A stretch of 33,431 bases of DNA from Verrucomicrobiota bacterium. GTDB lineage: Bacteria; Verrucomicrobiota; Verrucomicrobiia; Palsa-1439. The DNA is taken from positions 1 to 33,431 of the forward strand of contig OMJI01000280.1 in assembly GCA_900299315.1 (NCBI GenBank), written 5' to 3'. Of the stretch, positions 23,084 to 30,098 are shown one piece after another (position 1 is the first letter of the stretch; each line of letters begins with the position of its first letter). The translations under genes were made by a program, and so were the position numbers. The notes under the pieces are model-generated. The model saw only the letters and a list, made by a program, of their open reading frames with translations, was not told the origin of the DNA and ran no database searches.

Positions 23084-24810
23084 CCGCGCCCACATTTTTC
23101 CGCGTCCTGATGGATCTCCATCTGCACATGGCCCAGCGTCGGCTCGGATCGCTCAAGCAACAGTCCCGGTTGATGCTCGCGGTGATCATGCTCTTCGTCC
23201 TCGGATACTGGGTGGCCGGGTACGCTCTGTTTCGTGCCGGCTTTTGGTACCTGACAAAGTTCCCGGGACTTGGCGGTTTGTTGATGGATCGGATGCTGTA
23301 CCTCTTCTTCGCATTCCTCTTTCTGATGCTCGTCTTCTCTAACATGATCATCGGCTACTCGACCCTGTTCAAGAGCCAGGAAACGCAGTGGATGATGACC
23401 CTGCCGGTGCGCCACACGGATGTGTTCCGGTGGAAGCTGGTCGAGACCGCGTTGCTGGCGAGCTGGGCGTTTCTGTTTCTGTCAGCCCCGTTCATGTTGG
23501 CCTACGGTAACGTCCGGGACGTGTCGTGGTCGTTCTACCTCAAGGCGCTGCTGCTCTTCGTGCCCTTTATCGTCATCCCGGCCTCCGTGGGCTTGCTGGT
23601 GATCCTTTTCGTGACCCGGTATCTCCACCGGCAACTCTTCAAATGGGCGCTGTTCGGCTTGGGGACGTTGGCCATCATCGGCGCCGTCTTGCTCGTGCGA
23701 CCGATGGATGCCGGGCAGTTGCAACAAGCCGAGATGATTTCCTCGATGAATCAGCTTCTCCACAACAGCCGGTTGGCCCTGCAACCCCTGCTGCCGAGCT
23801 ACTGGGTTGCCTCCAGCATGATTGCGTGGGGAGAAGGGTGGGGCGGCCGGGGGTTGTTCTTCTTCCTCGTCTTGGTCAGCAACGCGGCGATGGCGGTCCT
23901 GCTCTGCGCGGTGGCCAGCAGCCGGTTGTTCTACGACGGCTGGTCGCGCAACCACAGCCAAGGGCCGTTCCGGTTCGGCGTCACTGTCCTCGACCGCGAG
24001 TTTGCCGTCCGCCCGCGCAGTAGCGGGCTCGACCGGCTGCTGCGCCTCTGGCCGTGGCTGCATCCGTCCACCCGGGCGCTGATGGTGAAAGATATCCGGA
24101 TTTTCTGGCGCGACACATCGCAGTGGAGCCAGTTCGTGATCTTCTTCGGCCTGCTCGGTCTCTACGTCCTGAACCTGCGGAACGTTTCCTACGACTGGAG
24201 CAACGAGTTCTGGGTCAGCTTCGTCTCCTTCCTGAACCTCGGCGCGTCGAGCATGACCTTGGCAACGTTGACGACCCGGTTCGTCTTCCCCCAATTCAGC
24301 ATGGAAGGCAAACGACTCTGGATCGTCGGCATGGTCCCGTACGGCATGAAACGCGTCTTGCTGGAGAAGTTCTGGCTCAGCAGCGCGTGGTCGGTCGGGA
24401 TTACCCTGACGCTGACTCTCCTGTCGAGTTGGATGCTTAAGCTACCGGCTTGGATGACGGTCCTCTTCTCCGCGACGGTCGTGCTGATGAGTTTTGCGCT
24501 CTGCGGCATTGCCGTCGGCGTCGGCGCGCTGTTTCCGAACTTTAGCACCGGTTCGACTGCCAACCGGTACGACAATCCGGCCAAGATCGTGTCCGGCTTT
24601 GGCGGCACGTTTTGTTTCGTGCTCAGCCTCGTCTACATCGTCCTCGTGATCCTCGCCGAAGCACTCCCGGTTTACTGGGGAGTGGGCGTCGGCAGCGGCC
24701 GGCCGTGGGGCATTGTCCTCTCCTGGATCTTCGTCTCGGGGCTCAGCCTCCTCGCCATCGTCGTGCCCATGTCGCTCGCCTTGAAAAAGGTGGGCGAAAT
24801 GGAGATGTGA
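23080..24810 (+). CDS. ABC-2-type exporter permease
   Basis: The 576-residue protein carries about 11-12 hydrophobic segments in two halves. A cytoplasmic loop between them contains KSQETQWMMTLPVRHTDVFRWKLVE (in outline) in the first half and REFAVRPRS/HPSTRALMVKDIRIFWRDTSQW ahead of the second. The latter pattern is typical of large ABC_export-type permeases that pair with a single ATPase. It overlaps the ATPase gene by ATGA. Two halves in one chain mean one permease per ATPase dimer. The substrate cannot be deduced; the LysM lipoprotein and the anchored unknown upstream suggest an envelope role. Confidence 0.88.
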   Translation: MTAPTFFRVLMDLHLHMAQRRLGSLKQQSRLMLAVIMLFVLGYWVAGYALFRAGFWYLTKFPGLGGLLMDRMLYLFFAFLFLMLVFSNMIIGYSTLFKSQETQWMMTLPVRHTDVFRWKLVETALLASWAFLFLSAPFMLAYGNVRDVSWSFYLKALLLFVPFIVIPASVGLLVILFVTRYLHRQLFKWALFGLGTLAIIGAVLLVRPMDAGQLQQAEMISSMNQLLHNSRLALQPLLPSYWVASSMIAWGEGWGGRGLFFFLVLVSNAAMAVLLCAVASSRLFYDGWSRNHSQGPFRFGVTVLDREFAVRPRSSGLDRLLRLWPWLHPSTRALMVKDIRIFWRDTSQWSQFVIFFGLLGLYVLNLRNVSYDWSNEFWVSFVSFLNLGASSMTLATLTTRFVFPQFSMEGKRLWIVGMVPYGMKRVLLEKFWLSSAWSVGITLTLTLLSSWMLKLPAWMTVLFSATVVLMSFALCGIAVGVGALFPNFSTGSTANRYDNPAKIVSGFGGTFCFVLSLVYIVLVILAEALPVYWGVGVGSGRPWGIVLSWIFVSGLSLLAIVVPMSLALKKVGEMEM

Positions 24811-24813
24811 CGC

Positions 24814-24842
24814 TTTACATCCCGGGCGCTTTCTGCTATCCC
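24814..24842 (+). promoter_or_regulatory. Putative promoter of the tail-anchored gene pair
   Basis: TTTACA (24814-24819) and TATCCC (24837-24842) with a 17-base spacer lie in the gap after the ABC permease. A strong AAGGAGGA (24853-24860) comes before ATG 24868. By eye only. Confidence 0.4.
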
Positions 24843-24867
24843 CTGACTCAACAAGGAGGATGTATCT

Positions 24868-25509
24868 ATGAAGGAGGGGAGCAGTACCATCGCGCTTAGT
24901 GTGCCCGCTTCGAACAACGGGTTGGAATTTCCCGTCGTCGAGCAACCAACCGCCGCCGTCGAACTCGAAACCAAACTCGATCAGGCCCGTGGTGATTTGC
25001 TGGAATTACGCCGCCGGCAGGAAGAACTCGAGCGTCAAAAAGGGGAACTCGAGGAACTTCGCCGCAAGCAGGAGGAATACTCCCGCGGTCGTGCCGAGAT
25101 GTTGGACAATCTCACCCGTGGTCTCGTCACGCTCGAACGTGAGCAAATCGAGTCGCAAAGACTCGCGGAACTCTGCGGCAAGACCATGACCGCCTTCCGC
25201 GATTACAAGGATCGCATCGAGGCGATCAACGACCAGGAGTGGAACTCTGTGACGTTGCGCCCCGAACTCAGCCGGGCCCTGGCGGTGATTCAGGACTCCC
25301 GGCTCGAATACAACCGCGCCCGGACCAAGCTGGATTGCCTCAACCCGGGCGCCAACCAACCCGCTGCCGTTGTTGAATCTGCTCCGAAGCCGCTCATCGA
25401 CCAGCGCGAATTGATCCGGTACGCCCTGATTGGCGCCGCCGCCAGCGCGCCGCTCATCATTGCCGGGACGATCTGGTTGATCGTGCTCGTCGCGACGCAC
25501 GCGAGGTAA
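24868..25509 (+). CDS. Coiled-coil protein with C-terminal membrane anchor, unknown function
   Basis: The 213-residue protein has a long coiled coil at about residues 35-80 (repeated LRRRQEELERQKGELEEL-type heptads), a helical middle part and one hydrophobic segment near the end (ALIGAAASAPLIIAGTIWLI), leaving a few residues beyond it. No family is recognised. It has the best ribosome site in the window, AAGGAGGA seven bases ahead of ATG 24868, suggesting high expression. A second anchored gene starts 5 bases after its stop. Confidence 0.72.
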   Translation: MKEGSSTIALSVPASNNGLEFPVVEQPTAAVELETKLDQARGDLLELRRRQEELERQKGELEELRRKQEEYSRGRAEMLDNLTRGLVTLEREQIESQRLAELCGKTMTAFRDYKDRIEAINDQEWNSVTLRPELSRALAVIQDSRLEYNRARTKLDCLNPGANQPAAVVESAPKPLIDQRELIRYALIGAAASAPLIIAGTIWLIVLVATHAR

Positions 25510-25514
25510 TCGAA

Positions 25515-26027
25515 ATGTTCTGGCAAAAGGCAGACAAACCGGTCGACCGCGCGTTGCTGGATGTCGAACGCCAGCTTGCCGAAGTGCGCCGCCAGCTCCG
25601 CGACGCCGAACGTCCCGGCGGGGCTCCCGTCGCGCCGCGTGGCCCTTCGTCCGGTACGTTCGTCAAACAGATGCTCACCCCTTCGCGGGGTGACAACAAG
25701 CCGACGTACCACGCGAAGAAGGCCGACCTGTTTGACGTCGGTGCCGAACCTCTCAAGGAGTTGGAAGCCGAGGCGATCGACCAAGCCAGGCCGAAGCAGC
25801 CGGAGCTTTTCTCCGGCGCAGCGCCGGGTGGCAACGGCACCCGGGCTGTCTCGCTCCAGTCTGATCCCCAGGACAAGTTGTTCACCTATCTGGGCGCGGG
25901 CAGCATCCGGTCATTCCAGCCGCAGCGCCAGCTCAAGAGCGTCCAGCGCCGTGAGCGCAACCGGTTCTTTGGCTGGCTCGGCTTGGCGGTGGCCACGTTG
26001 TGGTTGTTGTACGTGATGGTCCGGTAA
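25515..26027 (+). CDS. Tail-anchored protein of unknown function
   Basis: The 170-residue protein has a short N-terminal helix (VDRALLDVERQLAEVRRQLRD), a long polar, probably disordered middle with Pro/Gly and acidic patches, and a C-terminal hydrophobic segment (FFGWLGLAVATLWLLYVMV). RRERNR directly before the segment fits the positive-inside rule with a cytoplasmic N-part. It follows the coiled-coil gene by 5 bases and is probably co-transcribed. The fused oxidoreductase begins 50 bases later. No known domain was recognised. Confidence 0.7.
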   Translation: MFWQKADKPVDRALLDVERQLAEVRRQLRDAERPGGAPVAPRGPSSGTFVKQMLTPSRGDNKPTYHAKKADLFDVGAEPLKELEAEAIDQARPKQPELFSGAAPGGNGTRAVSLQSDPQDKLFTYLGAGSIRSFQPQRQLKSVQRRERNRFFGWLGLAVATLWLLYVMVR

Positions 26028-26077
26028 GGTTGTAAGGTTCGCAGTTCCGGCTCGACCAACCAGCAGAAGGCAAGGCG

Positions 26078-28264
26078 ATGCTCGGGCGTTACATTCATTG
26101 GCTACACACGCGGTGGCCGGCAGGCACCGTGGAGAAACTGCCGATTGTCGGCACTGACGGCGAAACGGCAGTTCCCGGCGTCCGGGTCGTTGGTGATCTT
26201 ACCGGTGTTCCTCTTCTCAAGTTCTCCGCCGATACCGGGGCGCTTGCCGTGCAGGCGATTCTGCGGGAACCGAATTTCAAACCCGGTGGCGACATCCTCG
26301 ATCTTGCCATCATCGGCGCCGGTGTCTCCGGAATCTCCGCCGCACTGGAAGCCCGGCAAGCCGGGTTGACTTTCAAAGTGTTCGAGGCCGTCCAGCCCTT
26401 CTCGACAATCGTCAATTTCCCCAAGGGCAAACCCATCTACACCTACCCGACCGAGATGGAGCCCGCGGGACAAATGCGTTTCCGTGCCGATGTGAAGGAG
26501 TCATTGCTCGCGGAACTCGAATCCCAGCGTGCCGGAATTGAAGTCGTCCGTGCGCGCATCGAGAAGGTGGAACGAGCCGGCGACGAACTTGTCCTGGATG
26601 GAAATATCCGAGCGAAGCGGGTCATCATCGCCATCGGGCGCAGCGGCAATTACCGGAAGCTCAAAGTCCCCGGCGAAGATCTCGACAAAGTTTACAACCG
26701 CCTCTATGACCCGAAAGAATATGCCGGTAAACAATGCCTTGTCGTGGGCGGTGGCGATTCTGCCCTCGAGACCGCCATCGCCTTGGCGGTCAGCGGCGCG
26801 CACGTCACGCTGAGCTACCGGAACAAGGAGTTTTCCCGGCCCAAACCCGATAACATCGAGAAGATCGAGATGCTCGCCCGTGACCCGCAAGCACCTACCG
26901 GCGTCGAGCAGCCCACCAGCGAACGAGTGACAACGGCGATGGACTCGGCCAACGCCGGCGCGCACGCTCCCGGGTCGTTGCGCTTGCGGTTAGGCATGCA
27001 GGTGAAGGAAATCCGGCAGAACGCTGTGGTGCTCGATAGTGAAACCATCCCGAACGACGTGGTCTTTGTGATGATCGGGCGGGAAGCGCCCTTGGACTTC
27101 TTCCGTCGTTCCCGAATTCCCATCCGTGGCGAATGGACCGCCAGGACGTGGGCGGGTTTCATCGCGTTCTTTGTGTTTTGCGTGTTCCTCTACAACTGGA
27201 AATCCGGGGGGGGGCTGAATCACTGGTTTCAAGAGCACCGGCTCTTCCCCTACAACCTTGCGGCGGCGGGGCCGCTACGCGAGCCGGGATTCTACTACTC
27301 GCTGGCGTACTGCCTCTGCGTGGTCATCTTCGGCATTGGACGAATTCGCCGGCGCCGGACCCCCTACGTGACGGCCCAAACCCTGACCTTGATGGCGGTG
27401 CAGGTGGTGCCTCTTTTCCTGCTGCCGTATTTCATTCTGCCGGCAATGGGAAATGCCGGTTGGTTCGAGAACGGCGTCGGCAAGATCATTGGCGATAACC
27501 TATTTCCCCACGGTGAATACTGGCGCTCGTTCGGGCTGATTCTGGCGTGGCCGCTGTTCATCTGGAATTTCTTCACGGCGCAACCGCTGTGGTGGTGGCT
27601 CATCATCGGCTGTTTGCAGACGTTCGTGATCATCCCGCTGATCGTCTACCGGTGGGGCAAGGGCGCGTATTGCGGCTGGGTCTGTTCCTGTGGCGCGCTG
27701 GCGGAGACGCTCGGTGACCGGCACCGCCAGAAGATGCCGCACGGTCCGTTGTGGAACCGGCTCAACCTGACCGGCCAACTGATCCTCGCGTTTGCGTTCG
27801 CCTTGTTCGCGCTCCGGATCCTCGGCTGGAACTGGCCGGGGAGTTGGGCCGACCGGCTCTTTCAAGCTGGTCAGGCCTTTTACTACCATTGGGTGGACAT
27901 CTTCCTCGCCGGCATCGTCGGGGTGGGGATGTACTTCTGGTTTAGCGGCCGCGTCTGGTGCCGGTTCGCCTGTCCGCTTGCGGCCTTGATGCACATCTAC
28001 GCGCGGTTCTCGAAGTTCCGCATCTTCCCGGAGAAATCGAAGTGCATCTCCTGCAACGTCTGCACCAGCGTGTGCCACCAAGGGATCGACATCATGAACT
28101 TCGCCAACAAAGGCCTGCCGATGCAGGATCCCGAGTGCGTCCGATGCAGCGCCTGTGTGCAGGAATGCCCCACCGGCACCCTTGCGTTTGGCCGTTACGA
28201 TGGCGCGGCCATCAAACTCGATCGGCTACCGGCGTCGCCGGTGCGGATGCGGGAGGGGAAGTAA
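26078..28264 (+). CDS. Fused flavin-dependent reductase and membrane polyferredoxin, flavoprotein part circularly permuted
   Basis: The 728-residue protein joins two redox modules. Residues 1-350 resemble thioredoxin reductase-like flavoproteins: FAD motif IIGAGVSG (80-85) and NAD(P) motif VVGGGDSALE (224-229). The C-terminal FAD block of that family (VPGVRVVGDLTG, Gly39-Asp40) comes before the first Rossmann motif, and the flavin part ends at VMIGREAPLDFF. No redox CxxC is present between the NAD(P) motifs. Residues 360-640 hold several membrane segments, YCGWVCSCGALAE and CRFACPLAAL, as in NapH/NosR/CcoG proteins. Two 4Fe-4S motifs follow at about 656-698 (CISCNVCTSVC, CVRCSACVQECP). It may pass electrons from NAD(P)H to a membrane or periplasmic acceptor. 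Its 3' end overlaps exosortase by 53 bases, tail to tail. Confidence 0.85.
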   Translation: MLGRYIHWLHTRWPAGTVEKLPIVGTDGETAVPGVRVVGDLTGVPLLKFSADTGALAVQAILREPNFKPGGDILDLAIIGAGVSGISAALEARQAGLTFKVFEAVQPFSTIVNFPKGKPIYTYPTEMEPAGQMRFRADVKESLLAELESQRAGIEVVRARIEKVERAGDELVLDGNIRAKRVIIAIGRSGNYRKLKVPGEDLDKVYNRLYDPKEYAGKQCLVVGGGDSALETAIALAVSGAHVTLSYRNKEFSRPKPDNIEKIEMLARDPQAPTGVEQPTSERVTTAMDSANAGAHAPGSLRLRLGMQVKEIRQNAVVLDSETIPNDVVFVMIGREAPLDFFRRSRIPIRGEWTARTWAGFIAFFVFCVFLYNWKSGGGLNHWFQEHRLFPYNLAAAGPLREPGFYYSLAYCLCVVIFGIGRIRRRRTPYVTAQTLTLMAVQVVPLFLLPYFILPAMGNAGWFENGVGKIIGDNLFPHGEYWRSFGLILAWPLFIWNFFTAQPLWWWLIIGCLQTFVIIPLIVYRWGKGAYCGWVCSCGALAETLGDRHRQKMPHGPLWNRLNLTGQLILAFAFALFALRILGWNWPGSWADRLFQAGQAFYYHWVDIFLAGIVGVGMYFWFSGRVWCRFACPLAALMHIYARFSKFRIFPEKSKCISCNVCTSVCHQGIDIMNFANKGLPMQDPECVRCSACVQECPTGTLAFGRYDGAAIKLDRLPASPVRMREGK

Positions 28265-29114
28265 CCCGATCGCCCGCCGCGCGGGCGGTCAACCACACCA
28301 GCGTCAGCCCGAGGAAGTAGAAGATATTCCCCAAGATCTCGTGCGTGATGTGGTAGCTGAACGGCGACCGTGGCGCGCTGTAGCAGATGCTCACGATCCG
28401 CAGGAAGTTACAGCCGATCGCCACCGGCACCGCAAGGATGACCAACCCGATTTTCTTGAGCAGAGAAACCCGGTATTGCAGCCCGAAAATCGTCGCCAGC
28501 AACAACGACGAGGTCAGCAGTCCGAACCCGTTACATTCCGTCGCCACGATGTAGTTGTGGCCTTGGAGCGACAACATCAACTCCGGTGGTCCGCCCAGCA
28601 CGAGATGCAATTGGATCGGCAGCCCCAACCATTGCATGAACTCCGCTGCCCGCCGCGCCGCAATCGCGCGCAACGGCCAGTCGAGTGCCGGGAACAAACC
28701 GATCAGTAACCCGAACACCACAAAGCCGCCGAGCGCCGGTCGGAATTGCCGGACGCCAAGTTGGCCAAACACAAACGAGATGATGGCCGCCAGGGAGCAA
28801 CAGAACGACAAAATCAGCAGCGGCAACGGCGGTAGATTGGAATGATGCGGCAGCCATAGGAAGAACACTCCGAGGAACAACAGCGCCAGCCCGTGCGTGC
28901 TGATGGCCGGCTCAACGCGGATCGAGGTGAGACTCGTCCGGAGGCAAACCAACATCGCAAACAACACGAGCACCGCGCCATTCGTCAGTTGTGTGACCTG
29001 CCAACTCACCTTGCCGAGCCAGATCAACAACGGCGCATACGTCAGCGCCAGCAGCACCGCAATCCCCGATATGGCAATGGTCGTTGAACGCCGGTTGTCC
29101 TGCGTGTCTGTCAT
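28212..29114 (-). CDS. Exosortase family protein (EpsH/XrtA-like)
   Basis: A polytopic membrane cysteine protease/transpeptidase, 300 residues, that recognises C-terminal PEP-CTERM-like sorting signals. About eight hydrophobic segments are present. The three invariant residues are seen: Cys194 in ATECNGFG (usually ECSG), Arg239 in CNFLRI, and His258 in HEILGNIFYFLG. No protein in this window carries an obvious PEP-CTERM tail, so its substrates are encoded elsewhere. The start at ATG 29114 has only a weak ribosome site. The C-terminal Ala/Pro-rich tail reaches into the 3' end of the reductase gene on the other strand. Confidence 0.88.
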   Translation of the reverse strand: MTDTQDNRRSTTIAISGIAVLLALTYAPLLIWLGKVSWQVTQLTNGAVLVLFAMLVCLRTSLTSIRVEPAISTHGLALLFLGVFFLWLPHHSNLPPLPLLILSFCCSLAAIISFVFGQLGVRQFRPALGGFVVFGLLIGLFPALDWPLRAIAARRAAEFMQWLGLPIQLHLVLGGPPELMLSLQGHNYIVATECNGFGLLTSSLLLATIFGLQYRVSLLKKIGLVILAVPVAIGCNFLRIVSICYSAPRSPFSYHITHEILGNIFYFLGLTLVWLTARAAGDRVTSPPASAPATPVADRV

Positions 29115-29184
29115 CGTTCTGAATTCGACTCTAAAACGCGCCCGCTGCTCAAGAAAGTTCTAAATCCCGGGCTACAATTTCTGC

Positions 29185-29212
29185 TCGACACGAAAAGTTT
29201 CCTCCTTATTCT
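29185..29212 (+). promoter_or_regulatory. Putative promoter of tRNA-Tyr
   Basis: TCGACA (29185-29190) and TATTCT (29207-29212) with a 16-base spacer lie 14 bases before the tRNA, matching the layout ahead of the tRNA at 8037. By eye only. Confidence 0.4.
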
Positions 29213-29225
29213 CCCTGCGGCTTAC

Positions 29226-29311
29226 GGAGAGATACCGAAGTGGCCAAACGGGGCAGACTGTAAATCTGCTGGCTTACGCCTTCGATGGTTCGAATCCATC
29301 TCTCTCCACCA
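29226..29311 (+). tRNA. tRNA-Tyr (GTA)
   Basis: The acceptor stem GGAGAGA (29226-29232) pairs with TCTCTCC (29301-29307); A 29308 and an encoded CCA follow. The anticodon stem GCAGA/TCTGC flanks the loop CTGTAAA with anticodon GTA. A long variable arm (class II) and the T arm GATGG/CCATC around TTCGAAT are present. A T run directly after CCA probably ends transcription. Confidence 0.97.
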
Positions 29312-29347
29312 CTTTTTTCTGCAAGGCTCTGCGAGCACCACCGGCCG

Positions 29348-29929
29348 TTACGTTAGCGGGTGGCGGCCGTAGATGAGGGCCATGATCTCGGTGCGGGTGG
29401 AGACGCGTTTGCGGAAGCCGCCGCGCATTGCGGAGGTGATGACGGAGGTGCCGGGTTTCTTCACGCCCCGCATGGTCATGCAGGTGTGGACGCCTTCGCA
29501 GACGACCGCGACGCCGTCGGGCTTGAGTTGCTTCTCGATGATGTCAGCAATCTGGCTCGTCATGCGTTCTTGAACCTGCGGCCGTCGGGCAAACGCCTCG
29601 ACGACCCGGGCCAGCTTGGAGATACCGACCACTTTGCCGTTGGGAATGTAGGCGACGTGCGCCTTGCCGAAGAACGGCATCAGGTGGTGTTCGCACATCG
29701 AGAAGAACGGGATGTCTTTCACGAGTACGACTTCATGGTGTTGTTCGTCGAAAATCTTGCTGAGCGCGATCTGTGGATCTTGTTCGCCCTCGCCGAAAAT
29801 TTCCTCGTACATGCGCGCCACCCGGTCGGGTGTGTCCCGCAGGCCGTCGCGCTTGGGATTCTCGCCGATGCCTTCCAGCAACAGGGCGACCGCTCTCCGA
29901 ATCTTCTCTTTGTCGATTTTCTTGGGCAT
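29348..29929 (-). CDS. folE: GTP cyclohydrolase I
   Basis: Converts GTP to 7,8-dihydroneopterin triphosphate, the first step of folate and a source for queuosine/biopterin-type pathways. The 193-residue product is the standard length. Zinc ligands are in [11 protein letters not shown] and HTCMTMRGV, with [15 protein letters not shown] and [14 protein letters not shown] around them. No other folate genes are adjacent. Start ATG 29929 has a weak ribosome site. A palindromic repeat lies upstream. Confidence 0.97.
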   Translation of the reverse strand: MPKKIDKEKIRRAVALLLEGIGENPKRDGLRDTPDRVARMYEEIFGEGEQDPQIALSKIFDEQHHEVVLVKDIPFFSMCEHHLMPFFGKAHVAYIPNGKVVGISKLARVVEAFARRPQVQERMTSQIADIIEKQLKPDGVAVVCEGVHTCMTMRGVKKPGTSVITSAMRGGFRKRVSTRTEIMALIYGRHPLT

Positions 29930-30012
29930 TTGCCGGGGACGATAGCGGAGGGATGCCGGGAGGTCAACGGCGCGGCTGTTATTGTGAACTGTTCAAAGTG
30001 TTGGGCAGGCCT

Positions 30013-30058
30013 TGTAGCCGAGGCGTAAGCCTCGGCCGAAGCTTACGCTTCAGCTACA
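30013..30058. repeat. Palindromic intergenic repeat (REP/MITE-like)
   Basis: A 46-base element with 18-base imperfect arms: TGTAGC...GCGTAAGC on the left pairs with GCTTACGC...GCTACA on the right (16 of 18 positions match). The left arm contains its own hairpin, GAGGC-GTAA-GCCTC, that competes with the outer one. It lies between folE and the amylase gene. No second copy was seen in the window. Confidence 0.6.
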
Positions 30059-30098
30059 GGTTTCAGCGAGTGCCCGAGACTTGGAAGTGCAGAGGCTG

